Source: Lentzea albidocapillata (GTDB lineage: Bacteria; Actinomycetota; Actinomycetes; Mycobacteriales; Pseudonocardiaceae). From it: a stretch of 64,000 bases of DNA. The position numbers and the translations under genes were made by a program. The stretch covers positions 186,001 to 250,000 of the forward strand of contig NZ_JOEA01000003.1 of the NCBI RefSeq assembly GCF_000719115.1, read 5' to 3'. Of the stretch, positions 41,111-49,563 are shown piece after piece (position 1 is the stretch's first letter; each line of letters opens with the position of its first letter). A model generated the notes under the pieces. That model was not told the origin of the DNA, ran no database searches, and saw nothing but the letters and a program-made list of their open reading frames with translations.

Positions 41111-41985
41111 TAGAGGATGAGGTAGTCGCTGGGGTCGAGCAGCTGCTGCGGCGCGGGCTGCCAGCCACCCTTGCGGCGGTGGATCCGGTGCTGCTGGATC
41201 TGCGCGGCGTGGTCGCTCGGGCGGTGGATCCCACCGACGAGGTGAGCCGCACCGCCGCGCTGGACGGGACACTGCGCGGGCTGCTCGCTCGATTTCCCGA
41301 TGCCCGGTACGCAGCGGCGGCGCGTGCGCTGTTCGGACTGCCACCTGCCGCGCCGGGCCAGAACCTGACCGCGCGGCGAGAGCTCGCCGCCGAGCAGGCC
41401 GGGCACGAGGTGCACCACTTCCGCAAGCGGATCGAGCCCAAGCTGATCGAGACGCTGGCCGGTGAGCTGCTGGCCGACTCGGACCGGTTCACCCGCTCGC
41501 CGCTGATCGCGCCCCGACTCGCACCGGTGACCGCGCGGCAACCGGTGGTGGCCGACCCGTTCGCGTGGGAGGTCGCCGAGCAGGAAGTGCAGCTCTCCTT
41601 GTTGTGGTCGGCAATCTACGCTGCGCGCGCCGAGCTGCTGACCGTGGAACGGCTGATCAGCCTGCGGGCTGACCGGACCGACATCATCCGCGCTGCGGTG
41701 ACGGCCGCCTGGCGCTGGGCCGTCGCCCGTGCCGAGGCGATCAGCTACACCACTGCGTTCGCACCGGAACTTCACGTCGGCGAACTGGTCGCGCTGGCGG
41801 GCTGGACTCCGTCACTGACCGAGGCACAGTCCTCGCGGCTGACCGAGGCCGCCACCGGCGGTGCGACCCGTGAGCAGTTTGTCGCGCATCTGCACGGCGA
41901 GACCGGCCTGGGCAACACCTGGACCGAAGGCTTCCTCTCCGCCTCCCGCGAATCCCGACACGACAACGAGAACGGACGACCGTGA
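41092..41985 (+). CDS. Helical protein of unknown function, first gene of the aaRS-like/ASCH locus
   Basis: 297 residues, mostly helical. Segments such as ALDGTLRGLLARFPDARYAAAARALFG near 60-85 and AEQAGHEVHHFRKRIEPKLIETLAGELLA near 105-130 resemble a region seen in other actinobacterial proteins of unknown role, but no domain with a known activity is recognised. No membrane helix, signal peptide or nuclease motif is visible. The start ATG 41092 lies in the stem at 41056-41110. Its stop overlaps the P-loop gene by four bases (GTGA), so all three gene products are made together. Regulatory, adaptor or sensor function is possible. Confidence 0.7.
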   Translation: MPRKSPVEDEVVAGVEQLLRRGLPATLAAVDPVLLDLRGVVARAVDPTDEVSRTAALDGTLRGLLARFPDARYAAAARALFGLPPAAPGQNLTARRELAAEQAGHEVHHFRKRIEPKLIETLAGELLADSDRFTRSPLIAPRLAPVTARQPVVADPFAWEVAEQEVQLSLLWSAIYAARAELLTVERLISLRADRTDIIRAAVTAAWRWAVARAEAISYTTAFAPELHVGELVALAGWTPSLTEAQSSRLTEAATGGATREQFVAHLHGETGLGNTWTEGFLSASRESRHDNENGRP

Positions 41986-42587
41986 CCAGCATCAATCGCG
42001 ACCTGTCCACCGCGCTCGCCGTAGCGGCGGCCGGACCCCCGCGCCGCTACGTCATCACCGGCGGCCCGTCTTCGGGCAAGGACGACCTGATCACCGCGGT
42101 GCACGCCGCCGGGATTCCGTGCATGGTCGACGAGCCGGGCCGCGAGATCTACCGCAAGCATCGCGAACGTCTCGGCCGGCACCTGCAGAAGGAAGATCGG
42201 CGCGAGTACTCGCTGGAGGTTCTGGAGGCGTTCGTCGCCGAGTACACCGCGCACGTCCACGGCGTGCGGTTCTACAACCGCGGTATCCCGGACGGCTATG
42301 GCTGGGAGGGGTTCTTCGGCCTCAAGCCAGCCCCGGAACTCGAGTCGGCCACGAAGCGCTATCGCTACGACGCGATCTTCGTGCTGGATCCGCTCGACAC
42401 CTTCGAGGACCCCGACGACATCGTGTGGGCCAAGGACCGCGAGATCCGCCGGGTGCACGAGCTGATCGTGCAGGGCTACTACGACGCAGGCTACGAGCCG
42501 GTGTTCGTCGCCGCCGAGTCCGCGTCCGCACGGCTGGACTTCATCTGCGCCAACCTGCGCCTGCCCAAACCCGGCCGAGGAGCGTGA
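41982..42587 (+). CDS. AAA_28/NadR-like P-loop protein with altered Walker A and DRG motifs
   Basis: 201 residues. The fold signature is RRYVITGGPSSGKDDLITAV near 24-43, then VDEPGREIYRKH, RFYNRGIPDGYGW and DAIFVLDP in the order of AAA_28 and NMN/nucleoside-kinase-like P-loop proteins. Two key residues differ: the Walker A Ser/Thr after the invariant Lys is Asp (GKD), and the usual DRG is NRG. These changes may weaken phosphoryl transfer, so nucleotide binding without normal kinase activity is possible. Both ends overlap the flanking genes (GTGA), which strongly suggests a working complex or pathway with them. Confidence 0.78.
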   Translation: MTSINRDLSTALAVAAAGPPRRYVITGGPSSGKDDLITAVHAAGIPCMVDEPGREIYRKHRERLGRHLQKEDRREYSLEVLEAFVAEYTAHVHGVRFYNRGIPDGYGWEGFFGLKPAPELESATKRYRYDAIFVLDPLDTFEDPDDIVWAKDREIRRVHELIVQGYYDAGYEPVFVAAESASARLDFICANLRLPKPGRGA

Positions 42588-44059
42588 ACCCCTTGTCGCG
42601 CAACGGAAAACCCGCGCCTCTGGTCTCGCCGAACAGCATCTTGGCCAACGCGCTGCTGCGCTCGATCGACCTGCTCCGCCCGCGTGTGCACGCCGCGCGC
42701 CCGAAGCGGATCGAATTCGTGGTCGGCACGCAGATCAACGGCGCCCCTCACCTCGGGACGAACCTGGTGCAGACCGCAGCGTTCCTGCTCGCGAAGATCG
42801 CCCGCCGGGAGTTCTCGATCGACACGGTCGTGCGGTTCGGCGCGCTGGACAACGCCCCCTACACCGTGGAACTGGATCCCGAGACACACCACGCTTACCA
42901 GCAGACCTACTTCCACGCCCTGGGCAAGGACCGGATCAGTGAGCTGATCGAGGGCTATTACCAGGCGTTCTTCCGGTCGCTGTCCGAAGCCACGGACACC
43001 GAGTACGCGGTGGAGACCTACACCGACCAGCAGGCCACGCCGGGCTTCCGGGCGGAGTTTCTGCGCACGCTGGAGCGCTTGGAGGACATCCGCTGGTGGA
43101 TGGCACCCAGCCACGGGGTGGTGCACATCCGGGTGCCCTGCCCGGACTGCGGATGGGCCGAGAAACGCGCCGACCGCACCAAACTCGCCCACCTCGACGA
43201 GGACGGTGCCACCTTCACCGCCGTTTGCCTCGATCACGGTGCCTACGAGGTGCACATCGACCCTGAGGACGACGCCCCGTACCTGGACCTTGCGACGCTG
43301 TACCGGAACCTGGTCAAGGAACGCGCGTTCGGCCGTGACACCGACGTGCTGCACGTGATGCTCAAGGGCGGCGACTGGGCCTTCGGCTGCCAGCTCGTCG
43401 ACGGCGCCCTCGGCGCTCTGGGCACACCGGCCGCCCAGATGCCGATCCGCGTGTTCACCCCGCAGGTACTCGCCCCGACCGGTGCGAAGCTGTCGAAATC
43501 GCTGCTGCGCGAACAGGGCCGTGCGGCGCTGCCGCCCGACGTTGAACCGTGGATGCTCGACACCACCGCCTGGCCCGGCAGCGTCGACGACTACGTCGAC
43601 GCCCTGGTCTGGCTGGTCGGCGAGCTGCTCACCGACCCCAAGCACTTCTTCCGCTCCTTCACCGTCAAGGAACTCGGCAGACTCATGACCATGCGCCCCA
43701 CCGAACCCGCCGTCCGGGCCCACGAGATGGGCATCTACAAGCGCTACTTCGACCTCATCGCCACCGGCCGCAAGACCACCGAGATCCGTGTCAACGACTC
43801 CAGCCGCCGCAACATCAAGCCCGGCTCACTGATCCGCTTCAACTGCCAGGGCGACAACGTCCTGACCCGCGTCACCAAGGTCAACCGCTACACCAGCTTC
43901 GAGGAAATGTTCGACCACGAACCCGTCGCCTCGGTCAACCCCACCGCCACCCGCGACGACCAGCTCGCCAACATCCGACAGATCTACCCGCCCGAACGCG
44001 AAGCCCTCGGCGTCGTCGCGATCGGCATCGAACTCGTCGACCCGCCCCGGCCCGCTTGA
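42584..44059 (+). CDS. Class I aminoacyl-tRNA-synthetase-like core fused to an ASCH domain
   Basis: 491 residues. An N-terminal HUP-type catalytic core resembles class I (archaeal-type) LysRS: VVGTQINGAPHLGTNL near 46-61 is the HIGH-like motif, GALDNAP near 86-92 follows it, a zinc-ribbon-like part (CPDCG near 186, CLDHG near 215) is inserted, and GAKLSKS near 300-306 is the KMSKS motif. No anticodon-binding domain follows; instead residues about 368-485 form an ASCH (PUA-like) domain with EMGIYKRYFDLIATGRKTTE and IKPGSLIRF. A role in adenylation of an amino acid and recognition of RNA is plausible, but it is not a housekeeping synthetase. GTG 42584 overlaps the previous stop; TTG 42593 is an alternative. 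Confidence 0.82.
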   Translation: MNPLSRNGKPAPLVSPNSILANALLRSIDLLRPRVHAARPKRIEFVVGTQINGAPHLGTNLVQTAAFLLAKIARREFSIDTVVRFGALDNAPYTVELDPETHHAYQQTYFHALGKDRISELIEGYYQAFFRSLSEATDTEYAVETYTDQQATPGFRAEFLRTLERLEDIRWWMAPSHGVVHIRVPCPDCGWAEKRADRTKLAHLDEDGATFTAVCLDHGAYEVHIDPEDDAPYLDLATLYRNLVKERAFGRDTDVLHVMLKGGDWAFGCQLVDGALGALGTPAAQMPIRVFTPQVLAPTGAKLSKSLLREQGRAALPPDVEPWMLDTTAWPGSVDDYVDALVWLVGELLTDPKHFFRSFTVKELGRLMTMRPTEPAVRAHEMGIYKRYFDLIATGRKTTEIRVNDSSRRNIKPGSLIRFNCQGDNVLTRVTKVNRYTSFEEMFDHEPVASVNPTATRDDQLANIRQIYPPEREALGVVAIGIELVDPPRPA

Positions 44060-44091
44060 CACCACACTGCGGTCCCACCGAACGCCGCCAC

Positions 44092-44166
44092 GTCACCGTG
44101 ATCGAGGCCGGCGGTGACGTCGAACAGACCTACGCCACGCTCAGGACGGTGCTGGCGCTAGGTTGA
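44092..44166 (+). pseudogene. Possible 3' remnant of a P-loop kinase-like gene
   Basis: In one frame the DNA reads VTVIEAGGDVEQTYATLRTVLALG before a stop at 44164-44166. It looks like the C-terminal helix of a small-molecule kinase, with normal codon bias, but nothing precedes it in the same frame except DNA inside the ASCH gene. Read as a relic left at the edge of the three-gene locus. Only weak support. Confidence 0.25.
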
Positions 44167-44222
44167 TCGTCGCGCGGATGAGCGGTGACCCCCCTCGCCC
44201 CCCACCGGCACAGCCCGCGTGG

Positions 44223-44837
44223 TCAGCTTGATCCTGCTGATCGCCGTTCTGGTGGCGGGCCGCCGCTAGGCGCGGTCGCGGAGAACACGCCGATGCCCAG
44301 CGCGTACGGGTCGTCCAGGCCGACGGTCCGCAGCGTCTCCGCCGGCAGCGCGAGCAGCGAGATCGCCACCCCGAGGAAGTAGGCGTCGAGCAGGCCTGTG
44401 TCGCGCACCGTCGAGGGCAGCCCGGCCGCCTGCTGCAGCGCGGCGGCGGCTTCGGCGTTCGCCAGCACCATGCCGGAGAGAGCCTCGCGTACACCGGGGC
44501 GGCGGACGGCCTCCAGGTACAGCTCGACCATCGCGAGCATCTGCGTCGGGTCGTCGGCGACCGCGCGGCGCAGCAGGGCCGGGTAGAGCTCGGCGACGTC
44601 GGTGGCGCTGATTCCTGCCGGGGTCGTGTCGCGCAGGCGTTGCACGGCGGCGCGGTGCAGCGAGGTCATGCGGGCGGCGCAGGCGGTGAGGACGGCCTCA
44701 CGGGTCGGGAAGTAGTTCTTGGTGGTGCCGATGGGGACGCCGGCCTCGCGGTCGATCGCGCGGTGGGTCAGGCCCCGGCCGCCTTCCACCGCGAGGATCT
44801 GGATCGCGGTGTCGCACAGGAGATCACGACGGCTCAC
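44223..44837 (-). CDS. TetR/AcrR-family regulator
   Basis: 204 residues from GTG 44837 (GTG 44849 is a second option). The HTH reads SRRDLLCDTAIQILAVEGGRGLTHRAIDREAGVPIGTTKNYFPTREA, of the PaaX/TetR type common in actinobacteria; the C-terminus is helical. TAGTGT is 8 nt before the start on the minus strand. The first bases overlap the end of a small zinc-ribbon gene on the same strand. The target is unknown. Confidence 0.83.
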   Translation of the reverse strand: MSRRDLLCDTAIQILAVEGGRGLTHRAIDREAGVPIGTTKNYFPTREAVLTACAARMTSLHRAAVQRLRDTTPAGISATDVAELYPALLRRAVADDPTQMLAMVELYLEAVRRPGVREALSGMVLANAEAAAALQQAAGLPSTVRDTGLLDAYFLGVAISLLALPAETLRTVGLDDPYALGIGVFSATAPSGGPPPERRSAGSS

Positions 44838-45030
44838 GGTCCGGGACACTAGCAAGATCACCACGGGTGTGGTGGATCGGGGCGAACGTGCTGGCCCCGG
44901 CGGTCGCGGTGACGATGCCGCGTTCGAGCACGAGGAACAGGCCGCAGACGCAGCGGACGTAGGCGACGGCGCCGTGCGAGGAGACCGCGGAGGTGGACGG
45001 CCAGTGGCAGGCGGGGCAGGTGGCGATCAT
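44824..45030 (-). CDS. Small zinc-ribbon protein (68 residues)
   Basis: From ATG 45030: MIATCPACHWPSTSAVSSHG then VRCVCGLFLVLERG, a CxxC...CxCG pattern that suits a single zinc ribbon. It overlaps the 5' end of the TetR gene in another frame, suggesting translational coupling. It diverges from the CGNR gene over about 25 bp. Function unknown; similar small ribbons are common next to regulators. Confidence 0.55.
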   Translation of the reverse strand: MIATCPACHWPSTSAVSSHGAVAYVRCVCGLFLVLERGIVTATAGASTFAPIHHTRGDLASVPDREPS

Positions 45031-45055
45031 GAGCAAAGCCTGATGTCATGGTCTA

Positions 45056-45559
45056 GTGCATTTCAACCCTTACGGCGGGGCGGCCGCCGAACTCGCCGCG
45101 GTCCTGGTCAACGCCGACCCGGCCGCGCGGCTGCTGGACGTGCTGAAAGCGTCGGACTACAAGCCCCTGGGCTCGCTGGACGCACGGCAGGAACGTGACG
45201 TACGAGACTGGATCGAACGGCTGCGCCACGCGTTCCGCGCGCCCACGGTGGAGCTGCTCAACGAGCTGCTGGCCCAGTCCTCGACCACGCACTACATCTC
45301 CACGCACGACGGACGCGCCCCGCACCTGCACTACGCGCGCGAGGACGCGCCGACCGACGTGCGGCTCAAGGCCTACACGGCGGCGGGGATGGCGGCGTTG
45401 TTCTGCGAGGACGCGGGGCGTATCGGCTCGTGCGGCCGCGACGGCTGCGAGACGGTGTTCGTGGACACCAGCCGCAACGGCAGGCGGCGGTTCTGCTCGA
45501 CCAAGTGCGCCAACCGCGTCGCCGTCGCGAACCACCGCAGCCGGGCCCAGCCGGCGTGA
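45056..45559 (+). CDS. CGNR zinc-finger domain protein (ABATE type)
   Basis: 167 residues. The N-terminal ABATE-like part is followed by the CGNR zinc finger near 122-160: CGRDGCETVFVDTSRNGRRRFCSTKCANR, with four Cys ligands and the NR that names the family. Such proteins probably bind DNA and act as regulators. The start GTG 45056 has no clear ribosome-binding site. It is divergent from the small zinc-ribbon gene. Confidence 0.87.
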   Translation: MHFNPYGGAAAELAAVLVNADPAARLLDVLKASDYKPLGSLDARQERDVRDWIERLRHAFRAPTVELLNELLAQSSTTHYISTHDGRAPHLHYAREDAPTDVRLKAYTAAGMAALFCEDAGRIGSCGRDGCETVFVDTSRNGRRRFCSTKCANRVAVANHRSRAQPA

Positions 45560-45636
45560 ACCCGATCAGAAGAGGACCCGACAGGACTCTCCTGTGCCCA
45601 TTCCGTAGATCAGCTGCGGGCGCTTAGGGTCGGTTC

Positions 45637-47061
45637 ATGGAGCTGACGGAGCTGTGTTTCGCCGGGGTGGCCAGGCAGGCGCACGCCGTGCGCTCCGGCG
45701 AGGTGACCGCCCGCGACCTGATCGCCGAGCACCTGCGCCGCATCGAGCGCATCGATCCGCGGCTCAACGCGTTCCGGCTGGTCTTCGCCGAGCAGGCCCT
45801 CGAGCAGGCCGAACGGGCCGACGAACGCAGGTCCGCGGGCGAGGACCTGCCCCTGCTGGGCGTGCCGATCGCGGTCAAGGAGGACATCGCGCTGGCAGGC
45901 CTGCCCACCACCAAGGGCACCAACGCCGCGCGCACCCCGCAGCCGGCGGACGCCGCGATCGTCACGCGGCTGCGCGCGGCCGGGGCGGTGATCATCGGCC
46001 GCACCCGCATGCCGGAACTGGGCCTGTGGCCCCACACCGAGAGCTCCTGGGCGGGCCCGACGCGCAACCCGTGGTCGCTCACGCACTCCCCCGGCGGCTC
46101 CAGCGGCGGTTCGGCCGCGGCCGTGGCGGCGGGACTGGCCGCGGCCGCGATCGGCACCGACGGCGCCGGATCGATCCGCATCCCCTCCGCCGTGACCGGA
46201 CTGTTCGGGCTCAAGCCCCAGCGCGGCCGCGTCTCGCTGTCGCCGGAGCCGCAGATGTGGGGCGGTCTCGTCGTGGCGGGACCGATCACCCGCACGGTGC
46301 TGGACTGGGCGCTGGTCGCCGATGAGATCCACGGCGCCGTCCCCGGTGACGCGCACGTCGCGCATCCGCCGCGCACGAGCTTCACGCAGGCGGCGCGCAC
46401 GGATCCGGGCCGGCTGCGGATCGGGGTGTCGCTGCGGCCGTGGGGTCCGGGCATCGCGATCGCCGACGAGGTCCGCGACGCCGTGCAGGACACCGCCGCG
46501 CTGCTCACCGACCTCGGCCACGACGTCGTGCGGCTCGACCCGCCGATGCGCGAGGTCACCGCCTCCACGCAGTTCGCCGTCCGCTACCTGCACAACGCCT
46601 ACCTGGCGCGCACGGGCATGGAGTTCCCGGACCTGGTCGAGCCCCGCACCCGAGCGGCCGCCGAACTGGGCCGGCGCCTGCCGCGCGGTGCCGTGCGCTG
46701 GGCGGTCAAGGACGACGCGGCGCTCACCGCGTACGCGAACCGGGTGTTCGCCTCGATCGACGTGCTGCTCACCCCGGCGCTGACCCGCCCGCCGATCCGC
46801 GTGGGCGAGTGGGACGGCCGCAACGTCGTCACGGCGCTGCTCGCGGCCGCGCACTACACGACGTTCCTGCCGCTGTGGAACATCGTCGGCAACCCCGCCG
46901 CCTCGGTTCCGGCCGGCCGCACGTCGGCGGGCCTGCCCCTGGCGGTGCAGCTCGTGGGCCGCCAGCACGACGAGTGCACGCTGCTGTCGGTGTCCGCCCA
47001 GCTGGAGCGTGCCCGGCCGTGGGCGGACCGGATCCCCTCCGGCCTCGATCATGCGAACTAG
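45637..47061 (+). CDS. Amidase signature-family enzyme
   Basis: 474 residues. The Ser-cisSer-Lys triad is visible: Lys81 in AVKED, the GGSSGGSAAAV segment near 153-163, and Ser179 in GAGSIRIPS. The family hydrolyses small amides and, in some cases, carries out transamidation. It is unlike GatA since no GatB/GatC gene is near. TAGGGT (45625-45630) stands 6 nt before ATG 45637, so leaderless translation is likely. The gene stands alone between the CGNR gene and a minus-strand gene. Confidence 0.9.
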   Translation: MELTELCFAGVARQAHAVRSGEVTARDLIAEHLRRIERIDPRLNAFRLVFAEQALEQAERADERRSAGEDLPLLGVPIAVKEDIALAGLPTTKGTNAARTPQPADAAIVTRLRAAGAVIIGRTRMPELGLWPHTESSWAGPTRNPWSLTHSPGGSSGGSAAAVAAGLAAAAIGTDGAGSIRIPSAVTGLFGLKPQRGRVSLSPEPQMWGGLVVAGPITRTVLDWALVADEIHGAVPGDAHVAHPPRTSFTQAARTDPGRLRIGVSLRPWGPGIAIADEVRDAVQDTAALLTDLGHDVVRLDPPMREVTASTQFAVRYLHNAYLARTGMEFPDLVEPRTRAAAELGRRLPRGAVRWAVKDDAALTAYANRVFASIDVLLTPALTRPPIRVGEWDGRNVVTALLAAAHYTTFLPLWNIVGNPAASVPAGRTSAGLPLAVQLVGRQHDECTLLSVSAQLERARPWADRIPSGLDHAN

Positions 47062-47097
47062 GACATTACGAGAACGGACTATCCGAATCGGGAACGG

Positions 47098-48177
47098 TCA
47101 GAATCCGCGCTTGGACAACTCGTCGAGCAGTTCCCGGTCGGCCACGTGCCGCGACCTGATGTGGTCCAGGTAGTCGGCGAACGCGTCGGGCTGCAGGCCG
47201 CGTAGTTGTTCGAGCAGTTCCATCACCAGGTCCTGCTCCTCGATGCCCCGCCGGGCGAGCTCGACCTCCACGATGCGCCGGTACACCTCGACGGCGAGTC
47301 GGCTGCCGTCCTGCACGAGGTGGTTCACCAGCTCCGCGCGCAACGGCGGCCACTCGTCGGTGTGCACGACCAGCGCCCGGATCTTGAGGTACACGTCGAG
47401 GTTGGGCCGCGCGAAGAACGCCTCCCGGCACACCTGCAACGCGCGCTGGGGTGCGCCCCGGCGCAGGTGTTCCTCCACCGCGAGGTCGATCAACCGCAAC
47501 GCCGCTCCCCGCCCGCCCACGGCGCGCAGCCCGCGTTCCACCCATGCCAAGGCCTCCTCCGAGCGGCCGTTGTCCCGCAGCACCGTCGCGACCTGCAGGT
47601 AGTGCCAGCCCGAGGAGAGGTCCTTGGACAGCACGAGCAGCTGCAGGTCGACGTCCTCGGTGTACTCGGCGAGCTCCTCCATGACGCGCAGCAACGCCCA
47701 GCGGGCGCGGTCGTAGCGGCCGGTCTCGCCGAACCCGATCACCGGCAGCGGCTCGAACAACGCCACCGCCCGCTCCCGGTAGCGGGCGAGACCGTCGTCG
47801 TCGAGGGCGCCGGTGTAGGCGGCGAGGCTGACGTCGGGCGCGTCGGGGTGCTGCAGCTGCAGGTCGAGCAGCCAGTCGGCCAGGCGCCGCGGGTCGGTAC
47901 CGGTCTGGGCGCACGCGCGGGAGTGGATGCCCAGCACGCGGTGGGCCAGCTCGGCCAGTTCGACGCGATGGCGCCGGCTGGTGGCGACCCCGTCGGCGAG
48001 CTGGGTGACGATCTCCTCGATCAACGCGACCAGCCGCGGCCCGGGATCGGTGACCAGCAGCGACTGCAGCTCGACCGACACGGCGGTCAGCGCCTGCCAG
48101 CGGACCGGCCAGTCGGAGGTCTCGCTGTCGGACTCCACGAGCGCGGAGGCCACGGTGGCGGGCAGCGAGTCCATCAC
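47098..48177 (-). CDS. Helical-repeat protein of unknown function
   Basis: 359 residues, almost all helical, with TPR/alpha-solenoid-like segments (SGWHYLQVATVLRDNGRSEEALAWVERGLRAVGGRGAALRLIDLAVEEHLRRGAPQRALQVCREAFF region near 205-275). It resembles the C-terminal part of large SWIM-zinc-finger-associated proteins of actinobacteria, but the zinc finger is absent, so no function is given. Start GTG 48177 or ATG 48174. It is single on the minus strand between the amidase and the sigma factor genes; no terminator is evident. Confidence 0.7.
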   Translation of the reverse strand: MMDSLPATVASALVESDSETSDWPVRWQALTAVSVELQSLLVTDPGPRLVALIEEIVTQLADGVATSRRHRVELAELAHRVLGIHSRACAQTGTDPRRLADWLLDLQLQHPDAPDVSLAAYTGALDDDGLARYRERAVALFEPLPVIGFGETGRYDRARWALLRVMEELAEYTEDVDLQLLVLSKDLSSGWHYLQVATVLRDNGRSEEALAWVERGLRAVGGRGAALRLIDLAVEEHLRRGAPQRALQVCREAFFARPNLDVYLKIRALVVHTDEWPPLRAELVNHLVQDGSRLAVEVYRRIVEVELARRGIEEQDLVMELLEQLRGLQPDAFADYLDHIRSRHVADRELLDELSKRGF

Positions 48178-48237
48178 AACATCATTCCCGCGTCACCCGG
48201 TCGAGTGCTACCGATGTCGCCCTAACGGATTTAAGGT

Positions 48238-49533
48238 TCACCCTCGGTTGTCAGATGGGGACAGTTCCGCCAGCTTCCGCGTGAGCACGGCCCGTTCGCG
48301 TTCATTGCCGCACAATCGAATCGCCTGTTCAAGCTCGGTGCGGGCCTCGTCGAGACGGCCGAGGCGGCGCAGCAACTCTCCGCGCACGCCCGGTAGCTGG
48401 TGCGAGTCCTTGAACGCCTCGGCAGACGCCAGCGCGTCGACGATCGGCAGGGCGGCGGCGGGCCCCTGGGCCATCGAGACGGCGACGGCCCGGTTGAGGT
48501 CCACGACCGGGGACGGGGCGAGGCGGCCCAGGCCGTCGTAGAGGGCGACGATGCGGCCCCAGTTCGTCTCCTCGACCGACGACGCCAGCGCGTGGCACTC
48601 GGCGATCGCGGCCTGCAGCCCGTAGTAGCCGTACCCGCGGCCGGCGTCGGCGGCCTTCGCGAGCGCGGCACGGCCGCGGGCGATCGCGGAGCGGTCCCAG
48701 CGGCGCCGGTCCTGCTCCTCCAGCAGCACGATCTCGCCGTCAGGGCCGCGGCGCGCCGGGAAGCGGGCGGCGGTGAGTTCGAGCAGGGCGAGCAGGCTGT
48801 GGACCTCGGGTTCCTCCGGCATCAGCCGCGACAGGATCCGTGTGAGCCGCTGCGCCTCCCCGGCCAGGTCGAAGCGGATGACCTCGTCACCGGAACTGGC
48901 CGACGAGCCCTCGGTGAAGATCAGGTAGACGACGCTGAGGACCTGCGCCAGCCGCGCGGGCCGTTGCGCCACCGGCGGCACCTCGAACGGCACACCGGCC
49001 GCGCCCAGGGTCTTCTTCGCGCGGGTGATGCGGGCCTGCACGGTCGCCGTGGGCACCAGGAACGCTCGGGCGATCTCGTCGCTGGTCAGACCGCCGATCA
49101 CCCGCAACGTCAGCGCCACCCCGGCCTCGCGCGACAGCACCGGGTGACACGAGGTGAACATCAGCGCGAGGGTGTCGTCGTCGATCTGGTCCGGGTCCCA
49201 CAACACGTCATCGGGCGCGGGACCGGGATCGGCTCCGGTCAGCGCGCCACCCTCGGGCAGGTGGTGCGCCATCGCGGCGTACTTCTCGTCGCGGGCGCTG
49301 CGGCGGCGGAACGCGTCGATCGCCCGGCGCCGGCCCACGGTGAGCAGCCAGCCCGCCGGGTTGTTCGGCACGCCCTCACGCGGCCATGTCACCAGCGCTT
49401 CGGCCAGCGCCTCCTGCGCCAGGTCCTCGGCCAGCGCGAAGTCGCCGGTGTAGCGGGTGAGCGCACCGATGATCCTCGCGGAGTCGATGCGCCACACCGC
49501 CGCTACGGCCTTGCGTCCCGTGGGGTCGCTCAT
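48238..49533 (-). CDS. ECF sigma factor of the ECF42 type with long TPR-like C-terminus
   Basis: 431 residues from ATG 49533. Sigma region 2 (GDFALAEDLAQEALAEALVTWPREGVPNNPAGWLLTVGRRRAIDAFRR near 33-80) and sigma4 (LTSDEIARAFLVPTATVQARITRAKKTL near 155) are followed by a helical TPR-like domain of about 220 residues ending in ELSPSDNRG. This is the ECF42 layout, in which the C-terminal domain is needed for activity and no anti-sigma factor is used. The DGPF-family gene just upstream on the same strand is its usual partner. TAGTTT is 7 nt before the ATG, consistent with a leaderless transcript. Confidence 0.9.
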   Translation of the reverse strand: MSDPTGRKAVAAVWRIDSARIIGALTRYTGDFALAEDLAQEALAEALVTWPREGVPNNPAGWLLTVGRRRAIDAFRRRSARDEKYAAMAHHLPEGGALTGADPGPAPDDVLWDPDQIDDDTLALMFTSCHPVLSREAGVALTLRVIGGLTSDEIARAFLVPTATVQARITRAKKTLGAAGVPFEVPPVAQRPARLAQVLSVVYLIFTEGSSASSGDEVIRFDLAGEAQRLTRILSRLMPEEPEVHSLLALLELTAARFPARRGPDGEIVLLEEQDRRRWDRSAIARGRAALAKAADAGRGYGYYGLQAAIAECHALASSVEETNWGRIVALYDGLGRLAPSPVVDLNRAVAVSMAQGPAAALPIVDALASAEAFKDSHQLPGVRGELLRRLGRLDEARTELEQAIRLCGNERERAVLTRKLAELSPSDNRG

Positions 49534-49563
49534 GATGCCCAAACTAGTGGTGTGGCCACTGGA

